In this document: piece after piece, positions 26,543 through 35,870 of the stretch | Layout: the number at the start of each line of letters is the position of its first letter | Numbering within the stretch: position 1 is the first letter of the stretch | Origin: Papiliotrema nemorosa | Taxonomy: Eukaryota > Basidiomycota > Tremellomycetes > Tremellales > Rhynchogastremaceae | Assembly (NCBI GenBank): GCA_032158125.1 | Contig: JASKOT010000025.1 | Coordinates: forward strand, 62,001 to 126,000 | Direction of reading: 5' to 3' | Length of the DNA stretch: 64,000 bases | Notes under the pieces: model-generated | The model's database searches: none | What the model saw: only the letters and a program-made list of their open reading frames with translations | What the model was told of the DNA's origin: nothing | Position numbers and translations under genes: made by a program

Positions 26543-28050
26543 TTATGCATTGACGCCATCCACTGGAGATGGCAGTGCGCTTTTGGTCGGAGATTCCACC
26601 ATAGTCCCCGTGAGTCTTGGGGGAGAAGTCACAGACTGCCTCTTCTGCCTTATACTCTTGACCTGCTGTACTGTGAGATCCCATAACCTCCTCAATCCCC
26701 TCAATAGACCCCTTTCGACCCAGACCACCCCTCTTCCTCCACCTACCGCCAGATCAAACAATGTCCATGTGCGCGGATCCCAACGCAGCCTACTCTCCTT
26801 CACATCTCCCTTGAAATCTTCCCATTTATCTCTCCAAGTCAAACTTGGAACAGCCTCGATATCGCTCAATCTCGGGACACCGGCATACGGGTCCCGGATA
26901 TACCTCCCCCAATCGGTCTTCCCAGATCTTATTCTCCCTCGTGACAGTTTTGTCTCTAGCCAACGCAGAAAGCGGACGTCGTTCGGTTGAGGTAGGAGCG
27001 TGGTGTGGATCGACAACACCTGGCGGTTGGCAGAGGAAGAACCGAGATGGCGGGAGAGTCGATGTGCGAGGAGAGTATCGGTAAATAGTCGATCTCCTAC
27101 TACCAGGATCCTCAGTTCCTCCTGTGGATGCGGCACATTCTCTTCCGATGGGGATTCCGAGGCAGGTACCGGTGAAGGTGGCGTGGAAGGTGTCAAAGGT
27201 GGTGAAGGTGAAGAAGGCTTGGAAGACACCTGCTCAGCTACCATCCTCCTCTCCAGACTCCCTCTCTCGTCTTGGGTCGAGGACGAGTTGCGTCGATGCG
27301 GCCGGACAACCGGTCCAAACAACGGAGCTTCCTCCACCTCCTTGACCCATTTCTGCAACAGCACCTTCTCGTCGGATTTTTCTATATCTTGAATGTGTCG
27401 TATTTGGTCGTGTAATCTTCCTCGTAATGTCATCGGTTTACCCAGATGTCCCCGGAAATACGAGATGATCTCTGGTGAACAGCCCGGTTTGGGAGTTTTG
27501 CGGATGAGTACAGGAGCCTGGAGGTTCAGAGAGACTGATTCGGCCTACAAGTCAGATCTACCGTTTCATCTCATCACGGTAGGACAAGGATGAGTCAAAT
27601 AGGGATGCGTCGACTCACGGCTATCCCGCTTGGATCTTTGGGTGTTCCGGCAGAATTCGACACCACAAGCACCCGGCCAGGTGGGAAAGTCTGTAACAGG
27701 TCTTCCCATGCGGACTGGGATTAGGACAAGCACACCCTTATGCCGCGCGAGTCAGCTCACCTTGAACGGTTCATAGACGGTATCGCGATCAGGCAGCGTC
27801 TTTCATTAGCGCAACGGACAGTTCGAAAGGCTTGGTCGTGCGCACTATACAATTATCCTTGTCCACCACCACGGCGTTGAATCCCTCTTTCCTGAGAGCT
27901 TTAAAGTCTACATATCCGATATCTGCAGAGTCAGCGTAAATTCCCCATCGAGACGGTAAATATCGCACGAGGTACTCGTATATCCGGGCGGAGGAGATGG
28001 GGCCTGACAAAGGCTGATAGGTGGATCAGATAGTTTGGAAGTCGAGGCAT
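26543..28050 (-). CDS. GEP4: Mitochondrial phosphatidylglycerophosphatase Gep4
   Basis: Exons join to about 435 residues. I start at ATG 28048-28050, giving MPRLPNYLIHLSAFVRPHLL. Two 46-nt introns then produce ALRKEGFNAVVVDKDNCITL and PDRDTVYEPFKSAWEDLL. The HAD-type catalytic motif is DKDNC. Next are VLVVSNSAGTPKD (motif II) and the closing motif RILVVGDRLFTDTLLAHRLS. This matches yeast Gep4, which dephosphorylates phosphatidylglycerophosphate in the inner mitochondrial membrane for cardiolipin synthesis. Between motif II and VGDRLFTD there is a Ser/Pro-rich insertion of roughly 110 residues, and after it a C-terminal extension of about 170 residues, neither present in the short yeast protein. 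A start-free frame reading MSGPISSARIY is an artefact of ignoring the second splice. Confidence 0.88.
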
Positions 28051-28442
28051 GGCGAGACACGGACACTCGAGGGGTGTCTAGCTCACACTAGCTTGCTTCT
28101 CTAGGGTCGTAGTTGCGCTTTGAGGATCTCACGTCCTCTAGTTACGATTTCCAGCTCATCCTGCGCGTCCAGAGTGTCAAGTTGATGGGAGATTCTGGTT
28201 CAGAGTGAATGAATGGACGAAGAACCAAAATCCCGAGATGGAGATGAGATGGGGGTTTCAGCTCGCGTTCGAGTTTATTGTCAACATACCATTCATACCA
28301 TACCGCTACTTCATCTTGCCTCTCGGTTGCCTGTCCACAGCTTGCTCGGCGCTCAGACGGGAAAGGAGAGGATCTATACAGGCAGGTCTCAAATACCTTG
28401 TATCGAAACACTGTTCAGCACATCGGCTACCACCCCGACGCC
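28051..28442. other. Divergent promoter region of GEP4 and the HSBP1-like gene
   Basis: About 390 bp between two divergent start codons. I see no TATA-like element at a convincing distance and no other gene. Confidence 0.4.
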
Positions 28443-29004
28443 ATGTCTGGACAACCTCACACGGCAGCTCTCGCACCTTCATCCTCCAACATCAAACGCC
28501 TCTCGGGTCTGAATCACACGGCTCCATCACCCAACAAGCAGACTTCTCAGGCTACAATGACAGGGTCGAACGTCAAGGACGTTGTCAGTCCAGCAGAGCT
28601 TTGCGGATTTGTGGGTTGATCGTTTCATAAGCGACATTGGGCTCGATGAGGGTAGGGCTGTACTGAGAACAGGTCGATTCATTGTTGAATCAGCTCGAGG
28701 CGAAATTTGACGATATGAGCGAGCAGATGTTGTGAGTTGCCCATCTGTCCATATCCACTCCTATGTCTAGGCTGATCCCAGAACGCGAAGTGAGTCGATC
28801 ATCTCGCTTTGAACACTGTCCAAGACAACAAGACGGCCCCTTCTCAAACACGCGTTCTTGGGCTGCTATTCAGAAATCTCAGGGTTGATGCTAATCCCAG
28901 TGAACGAGATGTCGGATAGGATAGATAACCTCGACACAGCGGTCCAAGACTTGTTGCACGACGATACCGGAGGCGGTATCACCTCGCCAGCCCCGAAGCG
29001 TTGA
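28443..29004 (+). CDS. Heat shock factor-binding protein 1 (HSBP1) homologue with micro-exon
   Basis: Four exons join to 112 residues: 28443-28610, 28673-28731, 28792-28799 and 28901-29004. The N-terminal half (MSGQPHTAALAPSSSNIKRL onward) is Ser/Thr-rich and disordered. The C-terminal half is the HSBP1 coiled coil: ELCGFVDSLLNQLEAKFDDM, SEQMLTRMNEMSDRIDNLDT, then AVQDLL. It aligns with the human heptad repeat around [20 protein letters not shown]. HSBP1 forms trimers that bind HSF1, and it is also linked to WASH-complex assembly. Only inclusion of the 8-nt third exon (AACGCGAA) keeps the frame and restores the family sequence LTRMNEM; it is flanked by CCAG and GTGAGT. The protein ends SPAPKR. 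Confidence 0.85.
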
Positions 29005-29356
29005 CCTTACACCTTTCTTGTAGGAATCTCAATCGTACGATCGCTACTGGCGCTCCATCCTGTACACTTTGACGACAATGTGACGACATATTGCCATGCA
29101 TGCTACGCTACCAGATGAGACGCCCCACAACTGACGTGACTTGTGATTGACGATACATGACGAGCTGGAGTTGGTTCTCCGAGGCGATGTTGCTCATCCA
29201 CAATCCCAGCTCCTTTGTGCACTGCACCCCAAATGACACTGATATCGGCATCACAGCAGCTCAGCGCTACTGACACGAAGTCCATTTCCGTATTTACGAT
29301 CGTCCGCCTCTGATCAAGACTGTTGATTTTTTTACCTAACTATCCTCCCACTTGCC
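29005..29356. other. Intergenic region, no gene seen
   Basis: About 350 bp between the HSBP1-like gene and the orphan gene at 29357, both on the plus strand. It includes a T-rich tract just upstream of the next ATG; nothing else is supported. Confidence 0.45.
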
Positions 29357-30061
29357 ATGTCTGAACTATCTACACTATCCGCTCTACAGGTCCATCATGG
29401 TTTGACCGGGGGTATGGGGAGCATCCTTCATCGCTATACACCACATGCCTCTGCATGCTGTCATGCCACGAAACCTGCGCCGGTCCAGTTGGAAAGCCCC
29501 ACTTGTCCAGGATGCCGGTCTAAGTTGAGCCTGACTAGACTCAACCCTCAGCGGCCAATTGAAGATGGCGATGGCGTGCCAACACTGTACGTCACACTGG
29601 AGCAAGTGATCTCACCTGCACAGGAAGCTGCGATCTTGCGACTCGATCTAAACCTTCCCCAAAGTGGTCACGATTCGACAATCCGAGATTGCACAAAGTC
29701 CTACCTTTTCTCGTGGGGGTCGGATGGCTCTCTCCAAACACAGAGAGGTTGGGACCGCATCGGATTCACTCTGGATCGGGAAACGCTTATCGCTGAATTG
29801 CTCTCTCATTGTCAGAGTATCCTCTCTCGACCTGATACAAGGACGACCGAGCCCTCGTCCAAGGTAATGGACCGGTTCAATACCCGGGATGGCTCACTGC
29901 CTCGCCTGGCTGAGGCTCTAGCCACGAACATTCTGCTGATGCTGAACGAACTCGCCCAGGGATTTAGGGTGTTGGAGAACAATGTGCCTCTGGGGGCTGT
30001 TAAGGATATGGACGCATGGAATGATCGGGCTCAGTGGAAGGAGAATACAAACGTGCGATGA
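29357..30061 (+). CDS. Unrecognised 234-aa protein, intronless
   Basis: A single open frame from MSELSTLSALQVHHGLTGGM to KENTNVR. I do not recognise a family. Visible features are a CxxC pair in PTCPGCRSKLSLTRL, a predicted mixed domain around LYVTLEQVISPAQEAAIL and YLFSWGSDGSLQTQRGWDRI, and a helical C terminus (LPRLAEALATNILLMLNELA). There is no signal peptide and no obvious membrane span. Codon use looks like its neighbours. It lies at the start of a looser, poorly conserved region (29-37 kb). It could be a lineage-specific gene. Confidence 0.6.
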   Translation: MSELSTLSALQVHHGLTGGMGSILHRYTPHASACCHATKPAPVQLESPTCPGCRSKLSLTRLNPQRPIEDGDGVPTLYVTLEQVISPAQEAAILRLDLNLPQSGHDSTIRDCTKSYLFSWGSDGSLQTQRGWDRIGFTLDRETLIAELLSHCQSILSRPDTRTTEPSSKVMDRFNTRDGSLPRLAEALATNILLMLNELAQGFRVLENNVPLGAVKDMDAWNDRAQWKENTNVR

Positions 30062-30070
30062 TCTCGGGCC

Positions 30071-30428
30071 ATGTTTCCAACAGTGATTTTATTAGCCGTC
30101 TGCGCTGTCTACTGTAAGTTTGGCGCCGAGCAGTTCCACGGGCTAGAAGGGGATGGTTGCTTGAGGAGTGCACGTTTCAGATCCACCTCGCATGACTCGT
30201 AAAGTACCCGGTCATCTTACATGCACACAGCTTGTAAGCGCCTCTGATGTGTATTCTGCCATGTCGTTTACGGGAGATGCATCCAAGGGGCTATGCTATA
30301 GCATGGCCGATGAATGGCATGGGCTCAACGCTGTTTATACCCAAAGCGGAGTGGGGGGGGGGGGGTTGATTTGTTTACGACCCTTCGACGCCTCTCATGG
30401 CTCTTCCCTTTGGTCCATCCCGTCTTGA
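30071..30428 (+). CDS. Possible small secreted protein with a poly-G tract
   Basis: Exon 1 (30071-30113) encodes MFPTVILLAVCAVY, which looks like a signal peptide, and ends at a GTAAGT donor. A 67-nt intron leads to exon 2 from 30181, which stays open to a stop at 30426-30428; the product would be 96 residues. It contains CTQLVSASDVYSAMSFTGDA and LCYSMADEWHGLNAVYTQSG, followed by a run of 13 G (30353-30365) encoding Gly residues. After the run the frame looks less protein-like. A splice starting in the GTGGGG and ending at CATGCAG (about 30445) would give a different C terminus. I do not recognise the family and the model is uncertain; it may be decayed. Confidence 0.35.
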
Positions 30429-30853
30429 TCCTCTGTCGATCTCATGCAGGTGTATACACAGCACAGAACGGCGTCTGGAAGTACAGGCACCATGTCGCAT
30501 CGCCCATGCCTGAACTTCATCTGTACAAGGTATAAGATCCTGATCTAGCACCAAAGCTACCCCTACAATCCAGAACACCCCCTTGGCACATCTATGCTCC
30601 CGTATCCCCTTGAAACTCCATCCGAAGAACTCGTCGACCCCGTTTCAAAGGAATATCCTGCATCTGTACCTGAAGAACCCACACGAGGATTGTATTCCCC
30701 GACGAGGGGTAGATGGACAAATCTGAGCTATAAGAAGTGAGCAAACCCATCCATCCCATCGCCAAACACCCTTCCCCCCTATTTTGTTCTGGCTCTAGTT
30801 CCGTCCACCTCTCGTCACTCCTTGAGCTCACATTCTTTCCCTTCAGACTAGCC
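30429..30853. promoter_or_regulatory. GH114 gene upstream region
   Basis: About 425 bp before the GH114 start codon. A TATAAG element lies near 30730, about 125 bp before the ATG. No other gene is supported here. Confidence 0.35.
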
Positions 30854-32120
30854 ATGGTTCTCATTCCTGCTTCTGTTCTCCTCACCTTGGCGGTAGCCCT
30901 TCCCGTTTGTCTCGCAGCTGATGTGAGTAACCCTTCTTATACTATCGTCTGCTGATACGACAGCAATGCGGGGTCAAATCATCTTCTAAAGCCCAATCCT
31001 CGTCCAGAGCCATTCGGACATCGACCACCTCGTCCGGTGCTGCATCCCCCACTGGGACCAGCGCACCCGCTGGTAAAGTCGGATTGGACTCTACCTTCAT
31101 CTACGAGCTAGACTCTTCTACCGTCGGAAGCCCTTCTATCACTTCGAAATCGGGGGTCAAAATCAACGCCAATGTGTATATTGTCGATATGGAGGGCACC
31201 TCCAAGTCTCAAATGTGAGTAGGCATTTCCTCCAAGTGTAGTCAGGTCTCAGCGGAAGAGAGGCCTGATGGAACAGTGCAAAGTACAAGTCCGACGGGAA
31301 GACAGTCATGTGTTACTTCTCAGCCGGTACCTGGGAACCTGGAAGGTGCGTTGCTCCTGTAGACGATACAATCTTGAAGACATGCTGATGGAACAGGGAC
31401 GACGCGTTGGCCTTTGAGCCCTCTTGCGTATGCAAAGGCGCCAAATTGTCCGATACTGCCTGTTCGACCAAAGACAACAAGATGTCGGATTGGAACGAAT
31501 GGTGGTTGGATATCCATTCGTCGAGCTGTATCGCCAATGTGGAGAACGTCATGACGGGTCGTATCAAGGCTGCCCGTGAGAAGGGATGCGATGGTGTTGA
31601 CCCGGACAATGTGGATTCGGTGAGTCGTCTCGGTGTCATGATCATTCTTGTCTTTGCTGAGGGAGACAGTATATCAACACGGACGAGCAGAAACATGGAA
31701 ATACCGAACAAGACCAGGTCAACTATCTGGCATTCTTGTCCAAGACTGCTAGAGATAACAACTTGCTTGTGGATCTCAAAAACGGTGGTGACCTGTTGAA
31801 AGGACAGTACAAGGATCAAATCGTCAAAGCCTTCGATTTCAGCGTCATCGAACAATGCGTGAGTACTCCTTCTAACACTACTGTCTATCCTGAGACCTCG
31901 CCCCTCTACGAGCTGTGTGGCCGCGTATCGAATGAGAGCTGAGCGATAGCATAAGTACAACGAATGCGACGTCTATCAACCTTTCCTCGACGCCAAGAAA
32001 CCAAACTTCCAGATCGAATATGGCAATCTCTCAAAGTGTCCAGCCTTGAAACAAGGTCAGCATTTGTTGGTATACTCGGAAGATACCCTCGACACGAGCA
32101 AGATCACTCGGGTTTGTTAG
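30854..32120 (+). CDS. Secreted GH114-family glycosidase (endo-alpha-1,4-polygalactosaminidase-like)
   Basis: Six or so exons from ATG 30854 to TAG 32118-32120. A clear signal peptide (MVLIPASVLLTLAVALPVCL, cleaved near AAD) is followed by a Ser/Thr-rich linker (SSKAQSSSRAIRTSTTSSGA). The catalytic domain holds STFIYELDSS, VYIVDMEGTSKSQI, KTVMCYFSAGTWEPGR, NEWWLDIHSS, AAREKGCDGVDPDNVDS, DNNLLVDLKNGGDLL and FQIEYGNLSKC. The CYFSAG, WLDI and GCDGVDPDN blocks are those of the GH114 (TM1410-like) fold. Characterised members cut galactosamine-rich polysaccharides. The enzyme is probably extracellular or wall-associated. No membrane anchor or GPI signal is visible at the C terminus (ending DTSKITRVC). 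Confidence 0.85.
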
Positions 32121-33148
32121 GTAGTTTAGCTACACCAAAGCCCCTGCTGGAACAGGGCAGGACCCTGCGCAAAGTCATACCCCGTGGTGCACCCACGCCA
32201 ACATGTTTTCATAGTCATAAAGAGATGTCAGATTTACCGTGCATGCCCAAAGCACCCCTCGTGTACTGGCTTGATCTCCAGAGAGCCATCAGATGTCCGC
32301 ACCAGGGATATTCGGTGTCCAAGTGGTTGATTCCGTTCATACTGGAGCCATTCAGCGATTCTTGGCACACCACCTTCAAATTCGATTCTCGCCCTCTTCC
32401 CACTTCTCAAGGGAGATTTCGAGCGACTGGAGCTGGTAACCCGACACGCTAGCAGCGCAGTCGGTTCTCCTGCTCACCGATTGTGGTCATTCCCGAATAC
32501 ACTCTCCCGGCGGCATCAAACAAGCCACCATGACATTTGCTCAGACATGACTAACTACTGGCACTTCTTTCTTGGCACAAAGTCAACAAACTGACCGGTC
32601 TCCACACCCTCCACGTATCTCGCAGCCAGGGCTGCGGGGATTGATACTTGCCAAGATGACATTACCGCACATCGCTAGCATAGTCTTGATACACATGCGG
32701 ACCATGCGCCGACTTCAGAAAATGTCCGATCAGGCCTCCAGAGGGTCGTGACGAACCATCCGGCTTCGATTCGTCATACCCTTGATCCGACCATGTTCCC
32801 TGCGGTATATACCTGATACATACCGCACGATACACGGATGGTTGGAATTCCCGCAGACTGTACCGAACGTTCGGCCCCATATAGCCAAGATAACGATATT
32901 TCTCGGCGTGGATGGAATGAACGCTTGTTCTCGCCATGAGCTCACTTCAACTGGATCGAAAGTGTCCATTTGGTTCACCCACCTCAAATTTACCGCATCA
33001 TGCTTCGCTAGTCGCTCTGAACCTGACGAATATGCAGAACGAGGTATATAAACCCCCAAGGTGTACCACGGTACCCCCATCTTGGCACGTTACCGAGCGT
33101 TGACACATCTCGACACTTTGAATCGGGATCAACTTGAGCCAGCCCAAG
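32121..33148. promoter_or_regulatory. Upstream region of the SP-family transporter
   Basis: About 1 kb between the GH114 stop and the transporter start. Apart from short shadow frames there is no gene. The only clear element is the TATA box at 33045. The length is compatible with a regulated promoter. Confidence 0.45.
33045..33052 (+). promoter_or_regulatory. TATA box of the SP-family transporter gene
   Basis: TATATAAA lies about 100 bp upstream of the start codon at 33149. TATA-containing promoters in fungi are typical of regulated, not constitutive, genes. Confidence 0.55.
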
Positions 33149-35569
33149 ATGTCGAAAGATCAACACGACACGATCAAGATTGAACATGGCTCACATTTAG
33201 AAGCTACCGATGGATCCATCAATGGGTCCACCATTCGACCCTCGGGAGACCGAGAAAAGAGATTTTCTCCTGATGGATCAGGGGACCTTCACGGGGTCGA
33301 TGGCGCACCTGTGGTGGCCATGAATATCATCGAGAACCCTCTCCAAGTGAGTACACCAACCGTATACGATGAATGTAAGACTGATGATCAGCGGTTGAAC
33401 AAGGAAGAAACGGTAGAAGCCGCTCGACAATTCTGCAAAGATAAAGGTTTGGAAGAACATGAAGAGCTGTTTGCTCGTGCTTCGCTGGTATCACGAGACC
33501 CGCTCTTGTTCGAAGACCTCTCAGAGCTCTTACCGGAAGAAAGGGCGGCATTGATATATGAGCGTGAACATAAATGGGCTGGATCTAAACAGCTCTGGTA
33601 CGCCATTCTCATCTGCGCTTTAGGAGCTGCAACTCAGGTGAGTCGCGATATCGCATAGACATGCTTGTCACTGAATGTTGTAGGGATGGGATCAGACGGG
33701 TAGCAATGGAGCCAACTTGTCGTTCCCCCAAGAATTCGGGATCGGGAGGACGTACGGGGAAGCAGGAGGACTGAGAGACGAGTGGATCGTCGGTGCCGTC
33801 AACTCGATCATCTACCTCACTGCAGGTCTCATGTGAGTCTTCTCATCCTCACCTCGTGCGATTTGTAGCTGATAAGCTAGCGGTTGTTGGATCTCTGACC
33901 CCTTGAACCACTGGTTCGGACGGCGAGGAGAAATCGCCATCACGGCGGTATTCCTCATTGCTACTCCTATCGGATCTGGCTTTACTCAATCATGGCAACA
34001 ACTCTTCGCTGTTCGATTCGTCATGGGTATCGCCATTGGTGCCAAGAACGCCACTGTTCCTGTGAGTCATATCGCACTTTCTGAACAGCGAGATCCAGCG
34101 TATCGGGGCGCGCTAACGCTTCAGATCTTCTCCGCCGAAATGGCACCAGCACGAATTCGTGGCGGGCTCGTCATGTTCTGGCAACTCTGGGTGTGCTTTG
34201 GAATCTTCCTTGGGTTCGCAGCCAATGTTATTGTCAAAGATACTGGACGAATCGCCTGGCGTCTTCAACTCGGTTCAGCATTCATCCCTGCCCTTCCCCT
34301 TTTACTCGGCATCTACTTTTGTCCGGAATCTCCAAGATGGTTGATGAAAAAGGGCAAATATCCTAAAGCTTTCCGATCGATGAAGAGATTGAGGAAACAC
34401 GAGATCATCGCTGCGAGGGATTTGTACTATTCGCATGTGCTTTACGAAGAAGAGGCGAGGGTGGCGAAAGGTGCGACGTACTTTACGAGATTGTGGGATT
34501 GTTTCCGTATTCCCAGGATCAGGAGGGCGAACTATGGTGCGACTACAGTCATGCTTGCTCAACAGGTGAGTCAACCAGCTCTATGCGAGGATCCAGCTGA
34601 CGGCCAGTTCTGCGGTATCAACAGTATGTTTTGGCCCCCATATACCACCGATGGCAACCTCGTCTGACCCAAAGTCATTTCGTTCTATTCGTCTACCGTC
34701 TTTGTGGAAGGAGGCTACACGCCCACCCAAGCTCTCTACGCTTCTCTGGGTTTCGGAGCTGTCCAACTCGTATTCTGCGCTCCAGCCGTTTTCCTCGTCG
34801 ACACTTTCGGTCGACGACCCTTGCTTCTATCGGTGAGTCATGTTCAGGCCCCCTCCTGAGAGAGATTCTGACCTCAGACCTTCCCGTTCATGGTCTTGAC
34901 CCTCCTTGCAACCGGTCTGGCGTTCTTGATGGACGAAGCGAATGCTCAAGCCCGTGTAGCCCTCATCGCCACGTAAGCCTTCTCTCCTTCCCGTCTTGGG
35001 TAGCAGCATCGCTGACTCCTAGATTCATCTACCTCTTCTCGGCATTCTACTCGATTGGTGAAGGCCCCTGTGCCTTTATGTACTCTGCCGAAGTCTTCCC
35101 TACGATTCAGCGAGAACAGGGAATGGCATGGGCAGTGGCTGTTAACAATACCTTTGCGGGCATCTTGGGTCTCACCTTCCCGCCGATGCGACGAGCTATG
35201 ACTCCTACTGGAGCTTGTGAGTGTTGACGTTTCGACATCATCTCCGAGTCGGCTGACGTTTAGTCGGATTTTATGCAGGATTAAACTTGGTCTCCCTTAT
35301 CATGATCTTCTGCTTGGTCCCCGAGACGAAGCGTCTGACTCTTGAAGAACTTGATCGTGAGCGAATCCATAGGACCGTTCCTCGATAGTTACTAATCCTT
35401 CGCAGAGGTGTTCTCAGTCCCGACTGCCCAGTTCATCCGACACGAATGGAACGAATGGTTACCCTGGGTATTCAAGCGTTACGTCTTTCGAAGGAAGGAC
35501 TTGGTCAAACCTCCGCCTATTATGGAAACTGGTGACAATCTCCGAAGAGCTGCCAGTCGACATGGATGA
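33149..35569 (+). CDS. Major facilitator sugar/polyol transporter (SP family)
   Basis: A multi-exon gene encoding about 630 residues, started at [21 protein letters not shown] long hydrophilic N terminus precedes twelve spans. SP-family signatures are [20 protein letters not shown] at span 1, [20 protein letters not shown] (loop 2-3 motif), [17 protein letters not shown] span 4, [20 protein letters not shown] (end of span 6), [20 protein letters not shown] (span 7), [11 protein letters not shown], and [19 protein letters not shown] (end of span 12). The [16 protein letters not shown] start is shared by a fungal clade that includes putative polyol and inositol carriers; the substrate cannot be fixed from sequence. 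It is a plasma-membrane protein. The TATA box and the long upstream region suggest regulated expression. Confidence 0.9.
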
Positions 35570-35870
35570 TCAGGCAAGCGATGATCAGAAGGGCAAGTCT
35601 TTTGCCAAGTAGACCGGTCTCTCGGTATCTGCGCATGTAGCTCATTTTACAAATGAATAGCGATGACAGTCCATGTATCTCAATCCGCAGCTTTACATTA
35701 TATGATACGCGCATATCGCCCAAAAACCATCGACTATGTTACTGTACAATCGATAAACGAAGCTTGAGTAGCTTCACTAGTCGGCCCCTTGCACCCAATG
35801 AGAACAACACCCACTGCTCGCCATCACAATCTGCCAACCACACGCCGACGAATCAAATCCCTTGAGCTCG
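35570..35870. other. Convergent intergenic region, no gene seen
   Basis: 300 bp between the transporter stop and the stop of the His-rich repeat protein; only untranslated sequence is apparent. Confidence 0.5.

Noticed and set aside
26543..27433. A separate gene starting MTLRGRLHDQIRH
   Set aside because: It is the in-frame continuation of Gep4 through VGDRLFTD, not an independent gene.
27789..28010. Frame starting MSGPISSARIYEYL as the Gep4 N terminus
   Set aside because: It starts with TTG; splicing out two 46-nt introns gives an ATG start and the correct DKDNCITLPD sequence.
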